A DNA stretch of 5,342 bases from the NCBI GenBank assembly GCA_945877885.1, contig CAMCSI010000097.1, positions 1-5,342 of the forward strand. The letters are read 5' to 3'. Numbering within the stretch: the first letter of the stretch is position 1; every line of letters begins with the position of its first letter. The notes below the pieces were generated by a model. It made no database searches, was not told the origin of the DNA, and saw only the letters and a program-made list of their open reading frames with translations. Source of the DNA: Chlamydia trachomatis. Lineage in GTDB: Bacteria > Chlamydiota > Chlamydiia > Chlamydiales > 2-12-FULL-49-11. Made by a program: the position numbers and the translations under genes. Positions 1-5,342 of this stretch are shown here, piece after piece.

Positions 1-296
1 GCTCCTGGTCCTTTAAGCTTAACTTCAATTTCCTTCATCCCCATTCCAGCAACTGTTTTACCTACATCTTGAGCTGCAACTGTTGCTGCAAAACCTGATG
101 ACTTTCTTGAACCAGAAAAGTTAACCTTTCCTGCAGATGCCCAAGCTACTACGTTCCCGTGAGGGTCGGTAATTGTAATGATAGTGTTGTTAAATGTTGC
201 CTTAATGTGAGCTACCCCACTAGCAAGAGATCTTTTCTTTTTCGCCTTAACAGGCTTTTTCTTCATGACCTTTTTCGTTACTTTTTCCTTAGCCAA
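1..296 (-). CDS. rpsK: Small-subunit ribosomal protein S11 (uS11), 5' part
   Basis: The first 98 codons and two bases of the next are present; the C-terminal part, roughly 30 residues by family length, lies beyond position 1. From the TTG start the protein has a lysine-rich N-terminal tail (1-22), then SGVAHIKATFNNTIITITD (26-44), the core WASAGKVNFSGSRKSSGFAA (52-71) and TVAGMGMKEIEVKLKGPG, all typical of S11. S11 lies on the 30S platform, binding 16S rRNA near the mRNA exit and the Shine-Dalgarno helix. TTG is chosen because GAGGA stands just upstream and the tail length then resembles chlamydial S11; an ATG ten codons downstream (264-266) is the alternative. rpoA would be expected next. 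Confidence 0.93.
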   Translation of the reverse strand, partial: MAKEKVTKKVMKKKPVKAKKKRSLASGVAHIKATFNNTIITITDPHGNVVAWASAGKVNFSGSRKSSGFAATVAAQDVGKTVAGMGMKEIEVKLKGPG

Positions 297-300
297 TTAT

Positions 301-305
301 TCCTC
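301..305 (-). promoter_or_regulatory. Ribosome-binding site that decides the TTG start of rpsK
   Basis: GAGGA lies in the 14-nt gap after rpsM, 4 nt before a TTG at 294-296 that is in frame with S11. No in-frame ATG has a comparable site: the nearest, at 264-266, has only AAGG 2 nt away. A GTG at 305-307 is out of frame. Confidence 0.65.
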
Positions 306-310
306 ACGTG

Positions 311-679
311 TTATTTTTTCTTGTTTGCAACAGTTTTTTTCTTACCCTTACGAGTTCTTGCATTGGTTTTAGTCCTTTGACCTCTAACTGGCAAACCTAA
401 ACGGTGTCTCATTCCACGATAACTACCAATATTGATTAATCGTTTAATGTTTGTTTGAACTTCCCTTCTTAAATCCCCTTCTACTAAATATGTTGTTTGA
501 AGGTGGGAAGTAATTTGTGCAATTTGAGCCTCTGTTAGCTCTTCAGCTTTCATATCTTCACTCAAATTAAGAGCTTTGATTACATCTACCGCTCTTTTTG
601 GTCCAATACCATAAACGTATGTCAATGCTATGACTAATCGTTTTTTCTTTGGTATATCCGCTCCTGCTACTCTTGGCAT
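311..679 (-). CDS. rpsM: Small-subunit ribosomal protein S13 (uS13)
   Basis: This 122-residue protein is of normal S13 length. It begins MPRVAGADIP, followed by ALTYVYGIG (18-26), GDLRREV (68-74), SYRGMRHR (86-93) and the tRNA-contacting tail LPVRGQRTKTNARTRKG (96-112), ending in a lysine-rich extension. S13 lies in the head of the 30S subunit, contacts the P-site tRNA and forms bridges to L5. The tail closely resembles remembered Chlamydia S13. It follows secY after 18 nt, whereas many bacteria have adk, map, infA and rpmJ here. Two possible Shine-Dalgarno cores precede the ATG: AGGA at 10 nt (690-693) and AAGGA at 3 nt (683-687); the former is better spaced. This starts the alpha-operon part. 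Confidence 0.97.
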   Translation of the reverse strand: MPRVAGADIPKKKRLVIALTYVYGIGPKRAVDVIKALNLSEDMKAEELTEAQIAQITSHLQTTYLVEGDLRREVQTNIKRLINIGSYRGMRHRLGLPVRGQRTKTNARTRKGKKKTVANKKK

Positions 680-697
680 ATTTCCTTAATCCTATAT

Positions 698-2071
698 TTA
701 AAATTTTCCTGTCATTTTGCCCTGGGACATAAATCCATCATATTTTTGCATTATTAGATGAGATTCTATCTGCTTACTAGAATCCAAAATCACTCCCACT
801 AAGATCAATATCGATGTTCCACCGAAGAATTGACTGATTGTAGGATCGATTGCTAATAATTTCCCTACTATTGTAGGCAAAATCGCAATAAAAGCCAGAA
901 AAAAAGCACCAATACACGTAATTCTTGTCATAGAGTGCTGAATATGCTCTTCTGTAGGCTTTCCTTGTCTTACTCCTGGTATAAATGCACCGCTTTTTTT
1001 CATATCTGAAGCAATCTGATCTGGTCTAAATTGCATAGATGTCCAGATAAATGTAAACAGAATGATCAAAGATACAAAGGCAATCATATAACCATTTGTA
1101 CCAGGTGATATATAGCCTGCTATTTTTGATATCACTGGATAGTTCTTCAATAGTAATGCTACCGTTGCAGGGAACATCAAAAACGAAGATGCAAAAATTA
1201 CAGGCATGATCCCAGCAAAATTGATTTTTAAAGGAATAAATGGAGTTTTAGCCTGATTCCCAGTACTTTCTACATTACGTCTTGCATATTGTATAGGTAT
1301 TTTTCTAATCCCTTGAAGAACCATAATTGTTCCCACAATGATTCCTACAAAGATAAATGATAATACAATTAATGATGTAAGTGTTAATTGACCTGCATCT
1401 TGTGAATCGATATTTAATCCTGTAAGTATACTTCCCAAGGTTCTTGGTAGGGCTGATAGAATACCTAATGAAATAATCATACTCATTCCGTTACCAATAC
1501 CTTTTTCTGTAATCTGCTCTCCGATCCACATTAAAAATAATGTCCCTGTTGTCATGGAGACAATAGTGATTAGATAAAACAACCAAGGTACACCAAATGC
1601 AGTTACTTCGATAAATTCTGGGAAAATGATACCAGGTGTCGCTATATTGAAGCCAAGGGCTTGTTTAGCGTATAAACCAGATTGAAATATCGCAATAAAT
1701 AGAGTTAAGATTCTAGTCCAGATTCCAAGCTTACGTTTTCCAGCTTCAGCACTCTCTTTAATCTCTCTTTGTAAAGAAGGGACAAGTCCCATCAAAAGTT
1801 GAATGAAGATGGAGGCTGTGATATATGGCATCACCCCTAGGGCGACCAAGGTCATCTTTGCAAACGCTCCACCTGTAAAAACATCAACAAACTGAAATAA
1901 ATTCTGCCCGCCGCCAATAGCTGCTCTGAATGATTTGAGTATTAACTCACCATTTATTCCAGGAACAGTTATATAAGCACCGATACGGCACACAAGTAAC
2001 ATAAGAAGGACAAAACCAATTTTCTCCCTCAACTCTTTTACTTTGAATATACTTCGAAGTTTGTCTATCAT
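698..2071 (-). CDS. secY: Protein translocase channel subunit SecY
   Basis: This 457-residue inner-membrane protein has SecY length and about ten hydrophobic segments, near residues 17-36, 76-97, 117-138, 160-181, 190-210, 232-256, 283-309, 323-345, 382-404 and 414-432. SecY is the pore of SecYEG, through which SecA or ribosomes drive protein export and membrane insertion. Hallmarks seen are the plug region FTGGAFAKMTLVALGVMPYI (65-84), GIGNGMSMII in segment 5 (191-200), the cytoplasmic loop QYARRNVESTGNQAKTPFIP (261-280), and loop C5 with SGAFIPGVRQGKPTEEHI (360-377). R368 of that loop corresponds to the SecA-critical arginine of E. coli, but the following Pro of the RPG motif is Gln here. 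The ATG overlaps the rplO stop; only a distant AAGG (13 nt) precedes it, so translation probably depends on L15. Confidence 0.97.
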   Translation of the reverse strand: MIDKLRSIFKVKELREKIGFVLLMLLVCRIGAYITVPGINGELILKSFRAAIGGGQNLFQFVDVFTGGAFAKMTLVALGVMPYITASIFIQLLMGLVPSLQREIKESAEAGKRKLGIWTRILTLFIAIFQSGLYAKQALGFNIATPGIIFPEFIEVTAFGVPWLFYLITIVSMTTGTLFLMWIGEQITEKGIGNGMSMIISLGILSALPRTLGSILTGLNIDSQDAGQLTLTSLIVLSFIFVGIIVGTIMVLQGIRKIPIQYARRNVESTGNQAKTPFIPLKINFAGIMPVIFASSFLMFPATVALLLKNYPVISKIAGYISPGTNGYMIAFVSLIILFTFIWTSMQFRPDQIASDMKKSGAFIPGVRQGKPTEEHIQHSMTRITCIGAFFLAFIAILPTIVGKLLAIDPTISQFFGGTSILILVGVILDSSKQIESHLIMQKYDGFMSQGKMTGKF

Positions 2072-2523
2072 AATAAACGTTCAACCTTGCAATCAGCTTT
2101 TAGAATTTTTTCTTCAGCTGTCTTTGAAAAATGATGCGCTGAAAAATTTACTTTCACAGTTAGTTCACCGTGACCAAGTATTCTAATTTTGGCTGATGAT
2201 TTCTTAGAAATCAAGCTTTTCTGTATTAAAGATTCTTTCGAAACAATCTCGCCATCTTTAAATTTGTCTGAGATCATGCCTAAATTAATAGAGAAGGTCT
2301 CAACTTTAAAGGCTCCTCTTGTGAATCCTCTAATAGGTATTTTTCTAAAGACTGGACGCTGTCCACCTTCCTGCCCATGACGTCTTTTGTAACCAGATCT
2401 TGCCTTAGCACCCTTGGTTCCTCGACCACATGTTTTTCCTTTTCCTGAACCTACACCACGTCCAACTCTTTTCATCTTGGACTTTTGGTTTGCGGTCTTT
2501 TTTAGTTCGTGTAGAGTTAACAT
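2068..2523 (-). CDS. rplO: Large-subunit ribosomal protein L15 (uL15)
   Basis: This 151-residue protein has normal L15 length. The glycine- and lysine-rich N-terminal extension, GRGVGSGKGKTCGRGTKG (21-38) followed by ARSGYKRRHGQEGGQ (41-55), is the rRNA-penetrating tail typical of the family. The globular part contains GEIVSKESLI (91-100), KIRILGHGELTVKV (112-125) and FSKTAEEKI (132-140), matching the L15 C-terminal signature. L15 is a late-assembly protein that threads into 23S rRNA. The ATG overlaps the rpsE stop by one base (TAATG), and the TGA stop overlaps the secY ATG by four bases (ATGA), so S5, L15 and SecY form a tightly coupled trio. A Cys sits in the GKTCGRG loop. Confidence 0.97.
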   Translation of the reverse strand: MLTLHELKKTANQKSKMKRVGRGVGSGKGKTCGRGTKGAKARSGYKRRHGQEGGQRPVFRKIPIRGFTRGAFKVETFSINLGMISDKFKDGEIVSKESLIQKSLISKKSSAKIRILGHGELTVKVNFSAHHFSKTAEEKILKADCKVERLL

Positions 2524-3032
2524 TACGCCATCCTCGCTTCAAGAGTTTTCTTTCTATTTTCTAAATTTGATAAAGCTTTGAATGTTGCTCTAACTTGATT
2601 ACCTGGGTTATTTCCAGCTAAACTCTTAGCAACAACGTCTTTTATTCCGCACATTTCCAAAACTGCTCTGATTTGTGATCCCGCTACAATCCCTGTACCT
2701 TTTACTGCTGATTTGATAATAACTGTAGCACCATCTGCTGTTGCTGTTACATCGTAAGGGATAGTATCCCCTTCAAGTTCAAATGTACGTAGATTTTTCT
2801 TAGCATCTTCCACTGCTTTTGCAACTGCATCGGCAACTTCGTTAGCTTTTCCAAATCCAACGCCTACAGCGCCTTTACCGTCACCAACGATTACAAGAGC
2901 TGAAAAACTAAATCGACGACCACCTTTTACTACTTTTGCACATCGATTGATAAAAAGAACTTTTTCTTCAAAATCTTTATTTTTAGATTCTTCTTTCTTA
3001 TTTGATCGATTGTTTTTTCTCTCTTCTGACAT
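2523..3032 (-). CDS. rpsE: Small-subunit ribosomal protein S5 (uS5)
   Basis: This 169-residue protein matches the S5 family length. A charged, Lys/Glu/Asn-rich tail (1-24) precedes the N-terminal double-stranded-RNA-binding fold with the signature GGRRFSFSALVIVGDGKG (37-54) and GFGKANEV (59-66). The C-terminal domain contains GTGIVAGSQIRAVLEMCGI (112-130) and KSLAGNNPGNQVRAT (136-150). S5 sits at the mRNA entry side of the 30S subunit and affects decoding accuracy; its N-terminal loop is where spectinomycin-resistance changes occur in E. coli. The start is ATG with GAGGA 9 nt upstream. Its TAA stop shares one base with the rplO ATG, so no rpmD (L30) lies between them. Confidence 0.97.
   Translation of the reverse strand: MSEERKNNRSNKKEESKNKDFEEKVLFINRCAKVVKGGRRFSFSALVIVGDGKGAVGVGFGKANEVADAVAKAVEDAKKNLRTFELEGDTIPYDVTATADGATVIIKSAVKGTGIVAGSQIRAVLEMCGIKDVVAKSLAGNNPGNQVRATFKALSNLENRKKTLEARMA
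2531..2535 (-). promoter_or_regulatory. Ribosome-binding site of rplO inside the end of rpsE
   Basis: GAGGA lies 7 nt before the rplO ATG, within the last four sense codons of rpsE (encoding A-R-M-A). With the TAATG stop/start overlap this is a classical layout for coupled translation of S5 and L15. Confidence 0.75.
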
Positions 3033-3047
3033 GTCTAATAATCCTCT

Positions 3048-3407
3048 TTAAAATATCAATCCAGCTTCTCTTGCGCCTTCTGCAAAAGCTGCTATTCTAC
3101 CATGAAACTTATAAAATCCACGGTCGAAGACAACTTCTGTTACACCTTTTTCTATAGCAAGCTTACCAAGTATTAAACCTGCTCTTTTTGCTTTTTCAGT
3201 TTTATTCTTGATAGAACTTAGCTCTTTAACAGCTGTTGATATTCCAACAATTGTCTTAGACTCTCTATCATCAATGATCTGAGCATATAGATTCGTTAAG
3301 GAACGATTTACAGACAATCTAGGTCTTGCTGATTTAATTAAGGATTTTCTAACCCTTCTTTGTCTACGACATTGTCTAATTTTTGCTTTCTTTAATTCAC
3401 TTTGCAT
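3048..3407 (-). CDS. rplR: Large-subunit ribosomal protein L18 (uL18)
   Basis: This 119-residue protein is of normal L18 length. A strongly basic N-terminal tail (residues 6-30, rich in Arg and Lys) precedes RPRLSVNRS (28-36). The C-terminal signature runs through FDRGFYKFHGRI (94-105) to GAREAGLIF at the end. L18 binds 5S rRNA and with L5 carries it into the large subunit's central protuberance. The start is ATG, 8 nt after the rplF stop, with AGGA overlapping that stop. The next gene, rpsE, follows after 15 nt. Nothing is truncated and every key motif is present. Confidence 0.97.
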   Translation of the reverse strand: MQSELKKAKIRQCRRQRRVRKSLIKSARPRLSVNRSLTNLYAQIIDDRESKTIVGISTAVKELSSIKNKTEKAKRAGLILGKLAIEKGVTEVVFDRGFYKFHGRIAAFAEGAREAGLIF

Positions 3408-3413
3408 AATTAT

Positions 3414-3418
3414 TCCTA
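3414..3418 (-). promoter_or_regulatory. Ribosome-binding site of rplR, overlapping the rplF stop codon
   Basis: As at the rplN/rplX junction, the minus strand reads TAGGA, then about 6 nt, then ATG. The TAG is the stop of rplF and the AGGA is the likely Shine-Dalgarno core for rplR. The shared bases tie the two initiation and termination events closely. Confidence 0.65.
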
Positions 3419-3949
3419 CTTAGCCTTCTTACCTGCTTTTCTCTTAATATATTCACCCGCATACTTAACTCCCTTGCCCTTATAAGGCTCAGGTGGTCTT
3501 TTTGAACGAATTGTCGCACTAAATTGACCCACTAACGTTTTATCAATTCCTGAAACATGAATTGTTGTATTCTTTTCTACTTCAACTTTTAGTCCTGCTG
3601 GAATTGCAAGCTCACACGGATGAGAAAACCCTAAACTTAAATCTAAAGTATTTCCTTTTAGTGCGGCACGATATCCAACGCCAACTAGTTCTAAAGTCTT
3701 TTTAAATCCATCTGTAACACCTTCAATTGCATTATCAAGTCGAGATTTGTCCAACCCCAAAAATGGTAAGTGCTTTAAACTCTCAGTGGCAACAACTTTT
3801 GCTTCTTCTTTATCTACTTCAACATTAACTCCCTCGCTGAGAATTAACGTAAGGGCACCTTTTGGACCTTTTACATCAACTTTACTGCCAGATACTGTAA
3901 TCTGTACCCCTTTTGGCAAAATGGCTGGTTTTTTCGCTAGTCTTGACAT
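3416..3949 (-). CDS. rplF: Large-subunit ribosomal protein L6 (uL6)
   Basis: This 177-residue protein has the same length as typical bacterial L6. It shows the two repeated alpha/beta domains: an N-terminal half with VKGPKG (26-31) and a C-terminal half with GVGYRA (90-95), LSLGFSHP (104-111) and the L6 signature RPPEPYKGKGVKY (151-163), ending in a lysine-rich tail. L6 binds the sarcin-ricin loop region of 23S rRNA near the factor-binding site. The segment joining the domains, LGLDKSRLDNAIEGV (64-78), departs from the usual G..RALI.NM..GV pattern. Start at ATG is supported by AAGGAG 9 nt upstream and by the standard MSR N-terminus. The gene is followed by rplR after 8 nt. Confidence 0.97.
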   Translation of the reverse strand: MSRLAKKPAILPKGVQITVSGSKVDVKGPKGALTLILSEGVNVEVDKEEAKVVATESLKHLPFLGLDKSRLDNAIEGVTDGFKKTLELVGVGYRAALKGNTLDLSLGFSHPCELAIPAGLKVEVEKNTTIHVSGIDKTLVGQFSATIRSKRPPEPYKGKGVKYAGEYIKRKAGKKAK

Positions 3950-3958
3950 TCTATGTTT

Positions 3959-3964
3959 CTCCTT
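3959..3964 (-). promoter_or_regulatory. Ribosome-binding site of rplF
   Basis: The minus strand carries AAGGAG 9 nt before the rplF ATG, in the 21-nt gap after rpsH, the longest gap of the window. This is the closest match to the consensus Shine-Dalgarno here, suggesting that L6 can be initiated independently of S8 translation. Confidence 0.75.
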
Positions 3965-3970
3965 TCCTTC

Positions 3971-4360
3971 TTACCAAACAGAGCAAATAAGCTCTCCACC
4001 TATGTTTTCACGTCTTGCTTTTTCTGCGCACATTACACCTTTAGAAGTAGATACAACTGTTCGTCCTAACCCTCTTCTTATGAAAGGTAAATTTTCTGCT
4101 GCAGCGTATATTCTTCTACCAGGTTTTGACACCCTTTTAATTTCATTAATTAAAGGCTTTCTTTCAGTTGTATACTTTAAGTACACTCTTATTAATCTGC
4201 CTTCTTCATTAACTAAAATCTTTTCGATAAAACCTGCTTCTATAAGCACATTAAGGATATTGATATTGATTTTACTATAAAGGACATGTACGAAACGATG
4301 CTCTCTTTCGATGGCATTTCTTATTCGAGTCAACATATCTGCTATTGGATCATGATTCAT
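3971..4360 (-). CDS. rpsH: Small-subunit ribosomal protein S8 (uS8)
   Basis: This 129-residue protein has the normal S8 length. The N-terminal DPIADMLTRIRNA (4-16), central RVSKPGRRIY (76-85) and C-terminal STSKGVM (104-110) plus GGELICSVW (121-129) are the family hallmarks. S8 binds helix 21 of 16S rRNA early in 30S assembly, and in E. coli it also represses spc-operon translation by binding mRNA near rplE. In the C-terminal signature, MCAEKAR replaces the more usual MTDREAR; chlamydiae also diverge at this place. The start is ATG, with GGGAG 12 nt upstream, a somewhat long spacing. The gene begins 17 nt after rplE, leaving no room for rpsN. Confidence 0.97.
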   Translation of the reverse strand: MNHDPIADMLTRIRNAIEREHRFVHVLYSKININILNVLIEAGFIEKILVNEEGRLIRVYLKYTTERKPLINEIKRVSKPGRRIYAAAENLPFIRRGLGRTVVSTSKGVMCAEKARRENIGGELICSVW

Positions 4361-4377
4361 TTTAGTCGATATCTCCC

Positions 4378-4926
4378 TTAATTCTCTTTGTGCTTTTTAA
4401 ATGGCATACCCATCAATTCTAAAAACTCCACACACTCTTGATCTGTGTTTGCAGTTGTTACAAATGTAATATTCATACCTTGTGATTTCTTCATTTTATC
4501 TAAATTCACTTCTGGAAAAACCGTCTGATCTTTTAGCCCCATGGAATAATTACCTCTTCCATCACATTTTCTACTTAACCCTCTAAAGTCAGGAATACGT
4601 GGTGTGGAGATATGCATGAGCTTAAACATAAAATCATACATTCTTTTCCCACGAAGAGTAACCATCGCACCAATTGGCTGATGTTCTCTTAGTTTAAAGT
4701 TTGAAATTGACTTTTTAGCTTTAGTTACAAATGGTTTTTGACCCGTAATAATGGTCAAGTCTTCCAAACAATATTGTAAGAGTTGCTTATCGTTTGCAGC
4801 CTCTGCAAGTCCCATGCTAACAATTATTTTTGATAGCTTTGGAATATTATGCTTGTTTTTGAAAGCAAACTTCTTTTGCAAACTTTCTATAACAGTCGTA
4901 TCGTAATGTTTTCGAATATCTTTCAT
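4378..4926 (-). CDS. rplE: Large-subunit ribosomal protein L5 (uL5)
   Basis: This 182-residue protein is of full L5 length. Conserved blocks are IPKLSKIIVSMGLAEA (28-43), GQKPFVTKAKKSISNFKLRE (62-81), LRGKRMYDF (91-99), PRIPDFRG (109-116) and GRGNYSMGLKDQTVFPE (123-139). L5 binds 5S rRNA with L18 and L25, contacts the P-site tRNA, and forms the B1b bridge with S13. The Ser in VSMG, where most bacteria have Asn, and the overall sequence resemble remembered chlamydial L5. The ATG is the natural start, but the 15-nt leader (AGATTTAAATAAACT) has no good Shine-Dalgarno core, so coupling to L24 translation is likely. The next gene is rpsH; the S14 gene found here in many bacteria is missing. Confidence 0.97.
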   Translation of the reverse strand: MKDIRKHYDTTVIESLQKKFAFKNKHNIPKLSKIIVSMGLAEAANDKQLLQYCLEDLTIITGQKPFVTKAKKSISNFKLREHQPIGAMVTLRGKRMYDFMFKLMHISTPRIPDFRGLSRKCDGRGNYSMGLKDQTVFPEVNLDKMKKSQGMNITFVTTANTDQECVEFLELMGMPFKKHKEN

Positions 4927-4941
4927 AGTTTATTTAAATCT

Positions 4942-5259
4942 CTAAATGGTTCTTATTACCTTTTCCTCTTTATTAGAAAGGATGGTGTAAATTTCTTTCT
5001 TGCCTTCGCTATTTATACGTGCTCTTAATTTGCACGCTTTGCCTTCAACGCAGTAAGCGATATTTGAAGCATTAAATGGTGCTTCGAACTCTATAATCTG
5101 TCCTGCTCTACCGCTTTTATCACCTTTTACATGCTTCTTCTTCTTATTCAGACCTTTAACTATCACTCTTTGCGCAGCGATAGCTTCTAATGTCCCTTCT
5201 TTACCTTTTTCATTTCCAGCTATTACGATGACTGGATCACCTTTTTTTAATCTCTTCAT
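4942..5259 (-). CDS. rplX: Large-subunit ribosomal protein L24 (uL24)
   Basis: This 105-residue protein is of normal length for bacterial L24. A KOW motif spans residues 7-24 (GDPVIVIAGNEKGKEGTL), the RNA-binding loop typical of L24. It is followed by the basic stretch VKGLNKKKKHVK (34-45) and by APFNASNIAY (60-69), equivalent to the usual API..SNV segment. In the family, L24 is one of two proteins that initiate 50S assembly by binding the 5' domain of 23S rRNA, and it sits near the peptide tunnel exit. The start is ATG with an AGGA ribosome-binding site 7 nt upstream. It lies 9 nt after rplN and 15 nt before rplE, in the standard spc order. Confidence 0.97.
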   Translation of the reverse strand: MKRLKKGDPVIVIAGNEKGKEGTLEAIAAQRVIVKGLNKKKKHVKGDKSGRAGQIIEFEAPFNASNIAYCVEGKACKLRARINSEGKKEIYTILSNKEEKVIRTI

Positions 5260-5266
5260 AGCTTTA

Positions 5267-5271
5267 TCCTA
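5267..5271 (-). promoter_or_regulatory. Ribosome-binding site of rplX, overlapping the rplN stop codon
   Basis: The minus strand reads TAGGA, then 7 nt, then the ATG of rplX. The first three bases are the stop codon of rplN, so one pentamer ends L14 and serves as the Shine-Dalgarno core for L24. This implies that ribosomes finishing L14 can reinitiate on L24. Confidence 0.7.
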
Positions 5272-5342
5272 TATTACCTCTGGTGCAAGCGAAACAATCT
5301 TCATAAATCCTCTGTCCCTTAACTCTCTTGCTACAGGGCCAA
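5269..5342 (-). CDS. rplN: Large-subunit ribosomal protein L14 (uL14), 3' end only
   Basis: Only the last 23 codons and a TAG stop (5269-5271) lie in the window; the rest is beyond the right edge. The reading frame ends in the L14 C-terminal signature GPVARELRDRGF followed by MKIVSLAPEVI. L14 binds 23S rRNA near the intersubunit bridge region and contacts L19. The match to the remembered chlamydial L14 C-terminus is nearly residue for residue, which supports a Chlamydiota origin. The gene is the first of the spc operon in most bacteria, and rplX follows after 9 nt, as expected. The identification is firm despite the short length, because family signature, frame and gene order agree. Confidence 0.93.
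   Translation of the reverse strand, partial: GPVARELRDRGFMKIVSLAPEVI

Noticed and set aside
305..307. GTG as an alternative start of rpsK
   Set aside because: It is 11 nt upstream of the TTG, so out of frame with S11, and it overlaps the Shine-Dalgarno sequence.
311..345. T-rich stretch that could be read as a terminator between rpsM and rpsK
   Set aside because: The T runs are the complement of Lys codons in the S13 tail; there is no GC-rich stem, and rpsK continues the operon 14 nt later.
159..380. A 73-codon plus-strand open frame with a hydrophobic, membrane-like translation
   Set aside because: The Leu/Phe-rich stretch is the complement of the lysine-rich S13 tail and S11 N-terminus. 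It lies wholly over rpsK and rpsM.
2189..2380. A 63-codon plus-strand open frame antisense to rplO
   Set aside because: It is fully inside rplO, has no family resemblance, and no initiation signal.
2521..2525. Possible hidden or degraded rpmD (L30) between rpsE and rplO
   Set aside because: The two genes overlap by one base, so no remnant exists.
3747..4280. A 177-codon open frame on the plus strand, antisense to rplF and rpsH
   Set aside because: It spans two certain ribosomal-protein genes on the other strand, matches no family I recognise, and has no convincing ribosome-binding site. It is a by-product of the codon use of the real genes.
4932..4947. ATTTA/TAAAT inverted repeat as an S8 operator or attenuator
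   Set aside because: Five A/T pairs around a 6-nt loop are too weak and too unlike the S8-binding core, and such pairs are expected by chance in AT-rich sequence.

Overview
The window is one unbroken minus-strand run of ribosomal-protein genes plus secY. It is the spc operon and the start of the alpha operon of a low-GC bacterium. In transcription order (right to left) it reads: rplN (3' end only), rplX, rplE, rpsH, rplF, rplR, rpsE, rplO, secY, rpsM, rpsK (5' part only). All nine complete genes are intact, have the usual length for their families, and carry the family signatures.

The organism is most likely a member of the Chlamydiota, probably an environmental lineage outside the genus Chlamydia. 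Two lines of evidence support this. First, the gene content is reduced: rpsN is absent between rplE and rpsH, rpmD is absent between rpsE and rplO, and adk/map/infA/rpmJ are absent between secY and rpsM. As I recall, this is the chlamydial arrangement. Second, several proteins (L14 C-terminus, L5, S13, S8) resemble remembered chlamydial sequences closely, though not identically. No database search was possible.

Layout: 5269-5342 holds the end of L14. 3048-5259 holds L24, L5, S8, L6 and L18, with gaps of 8 to 21 nt. 2068-3032 holds S5 and L15, which overlap by 1 bp. 698-2071 holds SecY, which overlaps L15 by 4 bp. 1-679 holds S13 and the start of S11. No gap exceeds 21 nt, so no stretch is unexplained. 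I see no promoter, terminator, RNA gene, mobile element or repeat array. Transcription must start upstream (beyond 5342) and run past position 1, where rpoA and rplQ would be expected.

The products work together. L14, L24, L5, L6, L18 and L15 build the large ribosomal subunit, and S8, S5, S13 and S11 build the small one. SecY forms the membrane channel through which ribosomes feed exported and membrane proteins. I found no undescribed system. The points worth a second look are the reduced gene order, a TTG start for rpsK, a weak ribosome-binding region before rplE at the position where E. coli S8 controls its operon, and small divergences in SecY and L6.
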